From contig JACZQS010000002.1 of assembly GCA_022545625.1 (NCBI GenBank), forward strand, positions 1 to 24,828: a stretch of DNA of 24,828 bases, read 5' to 3'. This DNA comes from Pseudomonadota bacterium. GTDB lineage: Bacteria > Pseudomonadota > Gammaproteobacteria > GCA-001735895. Under the pieces are notes generated by a model. That model did no database searches, was not told the DNA's origin, and saw only the letters and a list, made by a program, of their open reading frames with translations. The translations under genes were made by a program, and so were the position numbers. Positions 14,142 to 22,187 of the stretch are shown piece by piece; within the stretch, counting starts at the first letter, position 1; every line of letters begins with the position of its first letter.

Positions 14142-15326
14142 TTAAAAAAATCGCGCTAATTCAAGTAACAAATAGTCGTCGTTGGCGAGGGCCGCCAACG
14201 GATCATTGACATCGATATTGGAAAACAACTGCATCTCGATCGTACCCTTCCAGCTATCTCCGATACGCCGATTGCCTTCAAGCCGGAAGGTCTGACTTCC
14301 CTTTTCAGTATCAACCACAAACCCGGCAAGCAATTCACTACTTTGTACATCGTTAAACGCGAAACGGGCGCCAACAAATAAATCCCGATCGAATACTCCA
14401 CGTTGTCTCTCGTCACGACTATCGTAGGAATATTCGGCGAGGCTACCGACGTTTATATCCGAGTCAAAAACGCTATAGAAGGTATATTCAAATCCGCCGG
14501 TCAAGGCCTGGTAGGCAGACGGGCTGGTATCACGATGGATCATTTCCAGCTTCCATGTCCAGTCCTCGACAATTAACTGCAGATCAAGGGCGGCCTGTGT
14601 CATCTGCACGTAAACCGGAATCAGTACAGCTTGACCGTTGCTATCCAGTCCGGGGACAAACTGCGGATCACGATTGGTGCCTTTGAACAGCGAAATACAC
14701 AGATCAAGATCACCGTAGGTTTGGGAAAAACGAATTGCATAATCGATATGCTTGTTTCCATCAGAAGATTCATAAATCGGAGCCGAGGTATCTACCACCA
14801 ACGGCAATCTCAGGCGCCCTTCGGCTTCCGGGAAGCTGCGTTCACGAAAACCCGGTAATATCAGAAAATCCAGGACACCCCAGTCCTGGTAGCGATTCAG
14901 ATGAATCATCGGTTGACCGAGTTTTTCTTCCCCGTCAATGCCCTCGACCCCGTCGATCTGGTTAATCACATCGACCAGGTGTTGGCTCTCGGTAACGCCC
15001 CAGAACATGGTGTTGATACCGACGCGCCATTCATTGTCGCCATCGAGGCGTAGCCATAACAGTTCTCGAATATCGGCATGCTGCCGCCCCGCATCCTTGT
15101 TATCCGCACGTAGATAAAATTCGGCACTCCAGGAATCATCACCATCATTCCAGTCTCCAGTCCATCGCGGTTCGAAAGACAGGGTCAGGTTGTCATCCAT
15201 TTGGTCGGGAAACTGGGCCGGCTGGCTAAAGCTGAGCGCTTCGACGGCGATGTTGCCGGAAAACTCCTGCGCCGCGGTTAAGGTCGGCCAGGCTACTAGC
15301 ATGGCCGAAAGGACAACCCATTTCAC
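14142..15326 (-). CDS. Predicted outer-membrane beta-barrel protein of an RND/LolA-like export operon
   Basis: No specific family recognised with certainty; it resembles DUF1302-like porins. A signal peptide is present (MKWVVLSAMLVAWPTLTAA, cleavage near Ala19-Gln20). The mature part is rich in alternating hydrophobic/polar strands with aromatic girdle residues and acidic turns, for example SAEFYLRADN, ELLWLRLDGDNEW, FEYTFYSVF and GTIEMQLFSNI. It ends in LLLELARFF, a terminal Phe as required by the BAM insertion signal. Length 394. It starts 4 nt after the LolA-like stop, so it is the last gene of the tetR operon. Inferred role: outer-membrane exit or insertion point for the substrate moved by the RND protein. 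Confidence 0.7.
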   Translation of the reverse strand: MKWVVLSAMLVAWPTLTAAQEFSGNIAVEALSFSQPAQFPDQMDDNLTLSFEPRWTGDWNDGDDSWSAEFYLRADNKDAGRQHADIRELLWLRLDGDNEWRVGINTMFWGVTESQHLVDVINQIDGVEGIDGEEKLGQPMIHLNRYQDWGVLDFLILPGFRERSFPEAEGRLRLPLVVDTSAPIYESSDGNKHIDYAIRFSQTYGDLDLCISLFKGTNRDPQFVPGLDSNGQAVLIPVYVQMTQAALDLQLIVEDWTWKLEMIHRDTSPSAYQALTGGFEYTFYSVFDSDINVGSLAEYSYDSRDERQRGVFDRDLFVGARFAFNDVQSSELLAGFVVDTEKGSQTFRLEGNRRIGDSWKGTIEMQLFSNIDVNDPLAALANDDYLLLELARFF

Positions 15327-15330
15327 TGTT

Positions 15331-16122
15331 TTATTTGATTCGCTTCAACGATTGCGAGCGAAAATCCCGATCGGTCAAACCAGTCTGAAACTGATAGTCT
15401 GTCCACTCCAACAGCGTGCCCTTGCCGGTTAAATGATTCATCATATCCATCTTTCCGGGGCGCCAGTAGTGCCCCAGGTACTGATTGAAATCACTCGTTA
15501 CCAGGGTCTTTAACAGGGATTTTTTGCGGTCATAAAATTCGACTTTAACCAGCCGATAAGCTTCCTTGTCAAGCCAGGTCACCTGGCGGGTATAACCCGA
15601 GTACTTGTATTCAGGCTTACGTTCAATGACATAACACTGCCACTCACCGCAGGCTTCTTCGCGTAAAAATTTGTAGCTGTATTTTTCTACCTCCTGCGAA
15701 CTTAAATCCTCGAAGGCGAAAGTACTGCCCATAAACGGCCCCGACTTGTTGCGCGAATTGATTCTTTTCACCTTTTTTAATGCCGGCAGGTAGAGCCACT
15801 GGTCATCGGCTTCGAGACCGTGGGAATAGGTTAACATCGCGGTCCCTTTGACATCCGCCGGCTCGTCAAAAATCGACAGGCTCTTGTCGCCATCGTTTTC
15901 AACCTCGAGCGTTTTAATGCGGATATTGCGCGTCGAGGTTTTGCCGGTTTTGGACCGCAGGGTCATAGTCATATTTGCGGTGAAGTCGGTAAAGCCCTTG
16001 TCGTAGGCGTCGGCAGCTTGTGCGATTTCAAGCCCTCGCTGTTCTGCACTTTGTGCATACAAAATCGAGGGCAACATAGCTACGGCAGTCATAACGACGA
16101 TCAGGTATTTTAAATTAGACAT
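15331..16122 (-). CDS. Periplasmic LolA-like protein (outer-membrane lipoprotein-sorting family)
   Basis: Predicted soluble periplasmic carrier with the half-barrel LolA-like fold that holds acyl chains. The signal peptide covers residues 1-23 (LIVVMTAVAMLPSILYA). Family blocks: MTMTLRSKTGKTSTRNIRIKT, VKGTAMLTYSH, DDQWLYLPALKKVKRI, SGPFMGSTFAFEDLSSQEVEKY and DKEAYRLVKVEFYDRKKSLLK. The frame begins at 16140, but ATG 16122 has AAGGAG seven bases upstream and overlaps the RND gene by 8 nt, so I chose it (263 residues). Two cysteines in ACGEWQC may form a disulfide. True LolA transfers lipoproteins; this branch travels with RND transporters and its cargo is unknown. Confidence 0.82.
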   Translation of the reverse strand: MSNLKYLIVVMTAVAMLPSILYAQSAEQRGLEIAQAADAYDKGFTDFTANMTMTLRSKTGKTSTRNIRIKTLEVENDGDKSLSIFDEPADVKGTAMLTYSHGLEADDQWLYLPALKKVKRINSRNKSGPFMGSTFAFEDLSSQEVEKYSYKFLREEACGEWQCYVIERKPEYKYSGYTRQVTWLDKEAYRLVKVEFYDRKKSLLKTLVTSDFNQYLGHYWRPGKMDMMNHLTGKGTLLEWTDYQFQTGLTDRDFRSQSLKRIK

Positions 16123-18412
16123 GACTATGCTCCTTGCCATCTAAGGCCATCAGCAACGGGGGTAAGAGTAGAAAATCCGCAACAATCGCAAAAATAATGG
16201 TGACCGCGGTCATAACGGCCATATCCGAGTTCAGCTGGAAAGCCGAGAAGCTGAGCACGAAAAATCCCGAAATCAATACAATCGAGGTCACCACCAACGC
16301 CAGCCCCACGGTATTGAACGCATAACGCACGGCGTCTTGCGCATCCAGTCCCTTTTCACGGCGCGCTCGTAGGTACTTGCTTAAAAAATGCACCGTATCA
16401 TCGACCACTATACCGAGCGTCATGCCGATGACTACCGACAATGCCAGGCCGATCTGCCCAACCATAATGCCCCAGAGACCAAATGCCAAAGCGGCCGGAA
16501 TCAGGTTTGGAATCAGGCTCAGCAATCCGATTTTGAGCGAACGCAGCGCAAAGATGAGAATCATCGAAATCAGGATTAACGCTATCGTGGTGCCGAAAAG
16601 CATACTCTTGATATTACGCTCACCGATATTACTGAACATGATAGTCGGGCTTGCACCGTCATTTTGCATACTGGCCTGTACATTGTCCCTGAGCCACTGT
16701 TGCGCTCGTTGCTCCAGCGCGAGCACGGTCCTGCTGGTCATGTTGTACAACATCACGGTCATGCGCGTGGCCGACTTGTCAATATCGATCTGGTTATTCA
16801 GGTCGAGACCATAGGGCAGGGACATTTCGTAAAGTAGCAAATATTGTGCGGCGAGTTCGCGTTGCCCGGGTAATTTGTACCAGGACTGATCGTCGCCATG
16901 CATGCTGCGGTTCAGGCGTTTGAAGGTATCGGACAACACGTTGACATGGATCACCTCGGGTTGTGCCAGGTACCAGTCGGCAAATTTTTCGATGTTACGT
17001 TGAAAATCCGGATCACTGACACCGCCCTCCAGCCCCGACTTCAGCGAATAATCGATCAGGTAGAGACCGCTTAAATTTTCCGAGGCAAAATCAGCATCCC
17101 GGCGAAATTCGATCTTTTCGTTGAAATACTTGACGAAATCGTCATTCAATTCATTTTTCGGAACAAACGATATCAACAACAGACAACCGATCCCCATCGT
17201 AACCAGCAAGCGTTTCCTGTTAGCAATTACGAATTCTGCCAATTTAGCCATTGCTATACTCGAACCTGTTTCCCGCACCCTGTGTGAGTCGGGCAACAGC
17301 ATCATCATCGCTGGAAGAAAGGTAACACTTAAAACAAACGCTATCATCACGCCCATTGCGACAATATTGCCGAGGTCATGGAAAGGCGGCGCATCGGAAA
17401 AATTCATACTCAAAAATCCGATTGCAGTGGTCACGCTGGTGAGAAATACCGGTTGCATATTGACCCGGATACTGTCGACCATGGCCTCGTGTTTGGATTC
17501 ACCCCGGCGCATATCGAGCACATAGGTCATCAATACGTGAACACTGTCGGCTATCGCCATCGTCGGGATGATCATGATCGCGGCAACCGACGGCGGCGTC
17601 AGCGCGATACCAAACCAGCCAGCGAGGCCCATCGCGCCGATAATCGAAAAAACTATAATCATTAAGGTAGTGAAAGTTCCGCTCAGGCCCTTGACCCAGA
17701 AATACAATACGACGATAAAAACCAGCATCATCCCGGGAAACAGGGTCGTCATATCATATTGGCTGGCTTCAGGAAAAGCCTGGTTCATCATGATGATACC
17801 GGTGAGTTTGACTTCGATACCGGGAAACATCTGCCGGAACTCTTCACGCAGGTCGCGAACAAAGTCCACCACCTGGGGGTTTTCAACGATCGGGTCTACC
17901 CCAGGCAATTCGATGGTGATATTGACACCGGTTACATGCGCTTCGGGTGATATCAGGCGATTGATTAATACCGGTTCATTCAGGGCAATATTGCGGATCT
18001 TCGCTAGCTCCGCATCGCTCATATTGCCGGGTTCAAAGGCCAGGTCTTCGACCAGCAAATCGTCTCCTACCGCCGAGGTATGCTGGTAATTGGTCAAGGA
18101 TTCGACACGACTCGAATGCGGGGTTTCCCAGGCGCGCTCGGTCACCCAGGCAACGGCTTCCAGGGTCCTGTTGCTGAATACCTTGCCATCCTCGGGGACC
18201 AGCAAAAACATCACGTTGTCGTTCTTGGAATAGGTATCCTGCAGGTCCTCAAACGCAAGCAACTGGGGATTGTCTTCACCAAAAAATATCCGGTAATCGT
18301 TGGTAAAGGTCAGAAACTGCGCGCCAAAACCCATCGACATGACCATCAGGATGCTCAGGATTATGGTTAAAACCTTATGTCGAATAATAAATTCAGCGTA
18401 ATTTTTTTCCAT
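16115..18412 (-). CDS. MMPL/RND-family inner-membrane transporter
   Basis: Predicted proton-driven exporter, 765 residues, in two homologous halves. TM1 is near residues 13-33, followed by a periplasmic domain to about 220 and five helices between 222 and 374. TM7 is near 401-417, followed by a second periplasmic domain and helices between 605 and 757. Asp289 in AIADSVHVL and Asp671-Asp672 in GIVVDDTVHFLSKY occupy the TM4 and TM10 positions used for proton relay. The size is that of the 2 x 6 TM hydrophobe exporters (HAE-3, MmpL, HpnN-like), shorter than AcrB, and there is no membrane-fusion protein or TolC gene nearby. It starts 9 nt after the tetR stop. Confidence 0.88.
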   Translation of the reverse strand: MEKNYAEFIIRHKVLTIILSILMVMSMGFGAQFLTFTNDYRIFFGEDNPQLLAFEDLQDTYSKNDNVMFLLVPEDGKVFSNRTLEAVAWVTERAWETPHSSRVESLTNYQHTSAVGDDLLVEDLAFEPGNMSDAELAKIRNIALNEPVLINRLISPEAHVTGVNITIELPGVDPIVENPQVVDFVRDLREEFRQMFPGIEVKLTGIIMMNQAFPEASQYDMTTLFPGMMLVFIVVLYFWVKGLSGTFTTLMIIVFSIIGAMGLAGWFGIALTPPSVAAIMIIPTMAIADSVHVLMTYVLDMRRGESKHEAMVDSIRVNMQPVFLTSVTTAIGFLSMNFSDAPPFHDLGNIVAMGVMIAFVLSVTFLPAMMMLLPDSHRVRETGSSIAMAKLAEFVIANRKRLLVTMGIGCLLLISFVPKNELNDDFVKYFNEKIEFRRDADFASENLSGLYLIDYSLKSGLEGGVSDPDFQRNIEKFADWYLAQPEVIHVNVLSDTFKRLNRSMHGDDQSWYKLPGQRELAAQYLLLYEMSLPYGLDLNNQIDIDKSATRMTVMLYNMTSRTVLALEQRAQQWLRDNVQASMQNDGASPTIMFSNIGERNIKSMLFGTTIALILISMILIFALRSLKIGLLSLIPNLIPAALAFGLWGIMVGQIGLALSVVIGMTLGIVVDDTVHFLSKYLRARREKGLDAQDAVRYAFNTVGLALVVTSIVLISGFFVLSFSAFQLNSDMAVMTAVTIIFAIVADFLLLPPLLMALDGKEHSHV

Positions 18413-18421
18413 CTTGGTACC

Positions 18422-19066
18422 TTATTGTTGTTTCCGTATCAGTTGTAAATATTGAATCAATCCACTACCGGCGTGGTAGAGTTTATCCAGATTTTGAGCC
18501 ACCTTGGCCGCACTCAGTGCGCCTTCCATCGTCGCGACTATGGTTACTGCCAGTGTATAGGGGTCGGCTTCATCGATAATATGCCCGGAATCTTTTGCCT
18601 CGGTCATCACCGTGGCTATCGACTGATGCCACTTTTCGTAAATATCGATCAGTCGTGTACGAAATCCTTCGTCGATCGGCGCCATTTCCTGGGCAAGATT
18701 AGTCAGCGGGCAACCGAGGTTAATATCGGTGATTGAAAAAGCTTCACCCGACTGTCGTATCAGCTCGATAAAGCCATCGATCGGGTTTTCGAATTGCTCC
18801 AGCGGTTGAATAAAACTTAAATGGATTCGTTGTGCGATGACTTCATCGATCACCGCGTAGCCGAGCGCTGTCTTGTTCGGGAAATGATGGTATAGCGCGC
18901 CCTTGGTGACCCCGGTACGCGCAAGAATATTGCTCAGGCTGGCAGCCTGGAACCCCTGGCTATGAATTTCCTTGTAAGCGGCAAACAATATTTTGCCACG
19001 CGTATCCGGCTCGACGTCTTCCAGCGGACGCCACCAATATACTTCATCTTCGCAAATATCGTTCAT
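18422..19066 (-). CDS. TetR/AcrR-family repressor, first gene of the export operon
   Basis: The N-terminal helix-turn-helix is clear: DTRGKILFAAYKEIHSQGF then SLSNILARTGVTKGALYHHF, with the family signature GALYHHFPNKTALG (residues 56-69). The C-terminal part is the usual variable helical ligand domain. The frame is open back to TTG 19123, but that codon overlaps the -35 hexamer of the promoter; the predicted transcript begins near 19088, so ATG 19066 (214 residues) is the supported start. It lies directly before the RND gene on the same strand, and its promoter is covered by paired palindromes, which indicates autoregulation of the whole operon and induction by a small hydrophobic ligand. 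Confidence 0.9.
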   Translation of the reverse strand: MNDICEDEVYWWRPLEDVEPDTRGKILFAAYKEIHSQGFQAASLSNILARTGVTKGALYHHFPNKTALGYAVIDEVIAQRIHLSFIQPLEQFENPIDGFIELIRQSGEAFSITDINLGCPLTNLAQEMAPIDEGFRTRLIDIYEKWHQSIATVMTEAKDSGHIIDEADPYTLAVTIVATMEGALSAAKVAQNLDKLYHAGSGLIQYLQLIRKQQ

Positions 19067-19074
19067 CGAATCCC

Positions 19075-19118
19075 ATACATACCAATCGGTATGCTTTATA
19101 ATACCGACCGGTATGTAT
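19075..19118. promoter_or_regulatory. Tandem palindromic operators of the TetR-family repressor
   Basis: Site 1: CATACC-AATC-GGTATG (19078-19093). Site 2: ATACC-GACC-GGTAT (19101-19114). Their centres are 22 bp apart, about two helical turns, so two dimers would bind on one face. The outer arms ATACATACC (19075-19083) and GGTATGTAT (19110-19118) form a further perfect 9-bp inverted repeat. Site 2 lies wholly inside the -35/-10 spacer and site 1 over the predicted start. Confidence 0.8.
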
Positions 19119-19123
19119 GTCAA
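19095..19123 (-). promoter_or_regulatory. Promoter of the tetR-RND-LolA-like-barrel operon
   Basis: Minus strand: perfect -35 TTGACA (19123-19118), 17-nt spacer, -10 TATAAA (19100-19095, 5 of 6). Predicted start is about 19088 and the leader about 22 nt to ATG 19066. A strong promoter blocked by a nested operator is the usual design for inducible efflux. Confidence 0.72.
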
Positions 19124-19160
19124 TAACTTTTTGTCGATTGCGGAAAAACTTCCGGGTTTT

Positions 19161-19190
19161 TTGTAACTACCCCATATTTGCCGGTATCAT
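19161..19190 (+). promoter_or_regulatory. Possible promoter of glpK
   Basis: Plus strand: -35 TTGTAA (19161-19166), 18-nt spacer, -10 TATCAT (19185-19190), start near 19197, leader about 20 nt. Just upstream a CGGAA/TTCCG hairpin followed by GG and six T residues (19141-19162) resembles a weak terminator and may insulate glpK from the divergent tetR region. Confidence 0.4.
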
Positions 19191-19217
19191 TACCCTGTCC
19201 ACTACGCAGAAATTAAT

Positions 19218-20720
19218 ATGAGCAACGCCACCAGGTATGTCCTTGCCATCGACCAGGGAACAACCTCGTCACGCGCAATCCTGTTTGACAACAATTACCA
19301 GAACTGTGCGGTCAGTCAGCAGGAATTTTCGCAGCACTTCCCACAGTCGGGCTGGGTCGAGCACGATCCTGAAGAAATCTGGCAAACCTCGCTATCCACC
19401 TGCCTCGAAGTCATGCAGCAGGTCGATGCGAAAGCGGCTGATATTGCGTCGATCGGCATTACCAACCAACGCGAAACTACGGTCATCTGGAACAGGAAAA
19501 CCAGCAAACCGATTCATCGCGCTATCGTCTGGCAAGACCGACGTACCTCGGATTTATGCGCTGAATTACGCAGTGCCGGACACGAAGCCCTGGTAAATTC
19601 CAAAACCGGGCTGTTATTAGACCCCTACTTCTCGGCCACCAAGATCGCCTGGATACTGGATCATGTCGACGGCGCGCGTGAAGCAGCGAACCGGGGCGAG
19701 CTGGCCTTTGGCACCATCGACACGTTTTTACTGTGGCGTTTGAGTGGCGGCACAGTACACGCGACCGACGCAACCAATGCCAGCCGCACGATGTTATACG
19801 ATATCTATCAAAACTGCTGGAGTGACGATCTGCTGAAGTTATTCGATATCCCCGCATCGCTGTTGCCCGAAGTACGAGATTCGGCTGCAAACTTCGCAAC
19901 AACCGACAGCTCAATATTTGATGGCAGGATTTCGATCAGTGGCATTGCTGGTGACCAGCAGGCTGCTACGGTAGGCCAGGCCTGTTTCCAGCCTGGTATG
20001 ATGAAATCGACCTACGGTACCGGGTGCTTTGCCCTGTTGAACACTGGCAGTGACGCGGTTGCCTCCAAAAATCGTCTGCTCACTACTATCGCTTACCGGC
20101 TCGACGGACAAACCTGCTACGCGCTGGAGGGATCGATATTCATCGCCGGGGCAGCGGTGCAATGGCTGCGCGATGGTCTGCAACTGATCGACAGCGCAGA
20201 GCAATCCGGTAAGCTCGCGGCCGCGGCGGACGAATCCCAGGATGTCTATCTGGTACCTGCCTTTGTCGGACTCGGCGCACCCTATTGGGATGCCGATTGC
20301 CGGGGGGCAATTTTCGGATTGTCACGCGGCACCGGCCGCGCCGAGATTGCCAGGGCAACACTGGAAGCGGTTTGCTATCAGACCTGCGACCTGCTCCAGG
20401 CAATGCAACGCGACTGGGGTGAAGAAGGCAATACGATACTCCGCGTCGATGGTGGCATGGTAGTCTCGGACTGGACCATGCAACGTCTCGCGGACCTGGT
20501 CAACACAGTAGTAGACCGTCCTAAAGTAATGGAAACCACTGCCCTCGGAGCCGCCTGGTTGGCGGGTATGCAAAGTGGATTTTATGGTGACAAGGACGAA
20601 TTTGCAAAAAACTGGAGGCTGGACAAGCGGTTCAGCCCGACGATGGATGATGCCACCCGGGCAAGAAAATATAGCGGCTGGCAGGACGCAGTCAGCCGTA
20701 CTTTGACCCGACCCGCATAA
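19218..20720 (+). CDS. glpK: Glycerol kinase
   Basis: Phosphorylates glycerol to sn-glycerol 3-phosphate with ATP, in the cytoplasm. FGGY-family blocks in order: AIDQGTTSSRAILFD (phosphate loop), GWVEHDPEEIW, GITNQRETTVIW (substrate Arg-Glu), AIVWQDRRT, TFLLWRLSGG, GDQQAATVGQ (catalytic Asp), STYGTGCFALLNTG, VPAFVGLGAPYWD and RVDGGMVVSDWTMQRLAD. The 500 residues are the family length. The ribosome-binding site is weak. It is alone: no glpF, glpD or glpR in the window. It is divergent from the tetR operon, sharing a 151-nt region, but nothing ties the two functionally. Its transcription may end at hairpins within the MITE downstream. Confidence 0.97.
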   Translation: MSNATRYVLAIDQGTTSSRAILFDNNYQNCAVSQQEFSQHFPQSGWVEHDPEEIWQTSLSTCLEVMQQVDAKAADIASIGITNQRETTVIWNRKTSKPIHRAIVWQDRRTSDLCAELRSAGHEALVNSKTGLLLDPYFSATKIAWILDHVDGAREAANRGELAFGTIDTFLLWRLSGGTVHATDATNASRTMLYDIYQNCWSDDLLKLFDIPASLLPEVRDSAANFATTDSSIFDGRISISGIAGDQQAATVGQACFQPGMMKSTYGTGCFALLNTGSDAVASKNRLLTTIAYRLDGQTCYALEGSIFIAGAAVQWLRDGLQLIDSAEQSGKLAAAADESQDVYLVPAFVGLGAPYWDADCRGAIFGLSRGTGRAEIARATLEAVCYQTCDLLQAMQRDWGEEGNTILRVDGGMVVSDWTMQRLADLVNTVVDRPKVMETTALGAAWLAGMQSGFYGDKDEFAKNWRLDKRFSPTMDDATRARKYSGWQDAVSRTLTRPA

Positions 20721-20726
20721 GACCTC

Positions 20727-20918
20727 TAGCAGGCTGTTGAAAAGGTCTCAAGTGGTGCAGATCAAGGCAAATATTGGCGAAAAAGCGCAGTTTACACGAA
20801 GTAAATGAGCATTTATGTACAGGACGTACTGTATGCAGGTTTTGCAGGAGCAAAAACCTGCTTGAGCCAATATTTAACGCCGTTATGTGCCGCATGAGAA
20901 TTTTTCAACAACCTGCTA
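20727..20918. mobile_element. MITE of IS630/Tc1-mariner type, 188 bp plus TA target duplication
   Basis: The ends are long imperfect inverted repeats. Left TAGCAGGCTGTTGAAAA and right (reversed) TAGCAGGTTGTTGAAAA differ at one position, and similarity continues through TCTCA to a shared AAATATTGGC (20769-20778 and 20866-20875). TA flanks both ends (20727-20728 and 20917-20918), the duplication made by IS630/Tc1-mariner transposases. No coding capacity; the core holds a GCAGGTTTT/AAAACCTGC hairpin (20835-20861). It lies between convergent glpK and the thiolase gene and supplies the last base of the thiolase stop codon. Confidence 0.8.
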
Positions 20919-22100
20919 AGCCACTTCAAATAAAGCCGCGGCACCCATACCCCCACCTATACACATAGACACCACGACAAATTTCGCTCCCCGTCGTTTT
21001 CCCTCGATTAACAGGTGCCCTACCTGGCGAGCGCCAGTCATTCCATAGGGATGCCCGATCGATATCGCGCCGCCATTGACGTTGAATATTTGATTGTCGA
21101 TTCCGAGTTTATCGCGGCAGTAAATCGTCTGGCAGGCGAAGGCCTCGTTAATTTCCCATAAGTCGATATCGTCCATCGACATGCCGGTACGCTCGAGTAG
21201 TTTAGGAATAGCATAAACCGGTCCTATGCCCATCTCCTCAGGTGCGTTACCGGCTACCGCCATACCACGATAAATACCGAGAGGATCCAAACCACGCTTT
21301 TCGGCGATTGAACTCTCCATCAATACACAGGCCGAGGCGCCATCGGATAACTGGCTGGCATTGCCCGCGGTAATGCTGCCACCTTCGATTACCGGGTTCA
21401 GATTGGCCAGGCCTTCCAGGCTTGTCTGCGGGCGATTTCCCTCGTCTTTCGATAAAGTCACATCGCTATAGCTGATTTCCCCGGTTTCCTTATCCTTGAT
21501 CGCACGGGTTACCGAAATGGGTACAATTTCGTCGTCAAATTTACCTGCCTGCTGGCCGGCAGCGGTACGCATTTGTGATTGCACTGCATACTCATCCTGC
21601 GCTTCCCGCGTGATACCAAATTTATTCGCCACATTCTCGGCAGTGGCCAGCATCGGCATATAGGCATGCTCGGACTTCTCGGTCACATGCGGATCGATTT
21701 CATCGGCAACCCATTGTATGTATTGATTTTGCACCGCAGAGATATTGTCCTGCCCACCGGCAACCACTATATCCATGTTATCGACAATGATCTGCTTGGC
21801 AGCGATCGATATCGCCATCAACCCGGACGAACACTGGCGGTCAATAGTCTGCGCGGATACCGTGTCAGGTAAGCCAGCCACCAACGAGGCCTTACGGGCT
21901 ATGTTCATACCGGCAGTGCCACCGGTGAGCACGGTACCAATAACCACGTCATCAATCTCGCCGCCTTCGATTCCCGCGCGTTCCACCGCGTGACGAATCG
22001 GGTGCGCCATCAAGGTCGGTGATTTGATGTTGTTCAACGAGCCCCGAAATGCAAGGCCGATTGGGGTACGGGCGGTAGATACGATAACTGCGTCTTTCAT
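20916..22100 (-). CDS. Thiolase (acetyl-CoA C-acyltransferase/acetyltransferase)
   Basis: Cleaves 3-ketoacyl-CoA or condenses acetyl-CoA. The catalytic residues are all present: Cys90 in DRQCSSG, His350 in ISIGHPYGMTGAR and Cys380 in MCIGGGMGAA, with the NEAFACQ loop. The 394 residues are full length. Family blocks do not separate FadA-type degradation from PhaA-type synthesis. No fadB, acyl-CoA dehydrogenase or pha gene is adjacent, so the pathway remains open. The stop TAG consists of the TA target site plus the first base of the MITE; the C-terminus ALFEVA looks natural, so the protein appears undamaged. The start ATG 22100 has AGGT 10 bases upstream. Confidence 0.93.
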   Translation of the reverse strand: MKDAVIVSTARTPIGLAFRGSLNNIKSPTLMAHPIRHAVERAGIEGGEIDDVVIGTVLTGGTAGMNIARKASLVAGLPDTVSAQTIDRQCSSGLMAISIAAKQIIVDNMDIVVAGGQDNISAVQNQYIQWVADEIDPHVTEKSEHAYMPMLATAENVANKFGITREAQDEYAVQSQMRTAAGQQAGKFDDEIVPISVTRAIKDKETGEISYSDVTLSKDEGNRPQTSLEGLANLNPVIEGGSITAGNASQLSDGASACVLMESSIAEKRGLDPLGIYRGMAVAGNAPEEMGIGPVYAIPKLLERTGMSMDDIDLWEINEAFACQTIYCRDKLGIDNQIFNVNGGAISIGHPYGMTGARQVGHLLIEGKRRGAKFVVVSMCIGGGMGAAALFEVA

Positions 22101-22129
22101 TGGGCGACCTGTGTGATGATATTGGCTTA

Positions 22130-22157
22130 TATATATTTATTGTCAGGGAATATTCAA
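22130..22157 (-). promoter_or_regulatory. Possible promoter of the thiolase gene
   Basis: Minus strand: -35 TTGAAT (22157-22152), 16-nt spacer, -10 TATATA (22135-22130) within an AT-rich run; predicted start about 22123. The AT repeat allows other registers. Confidence 0.35.
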
Positions 22158-22187
22158 CCCCCGGGGAGCGTTTGCGGGTTAAGTTTA

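Noticed and set aside
19067..19123. N-terminal extension of the TetR protein from TTG 19123
   Set aside because: The codon overlaps the -35 hexamer and the stretch is the operator region, upstream of the predicted transcription start.
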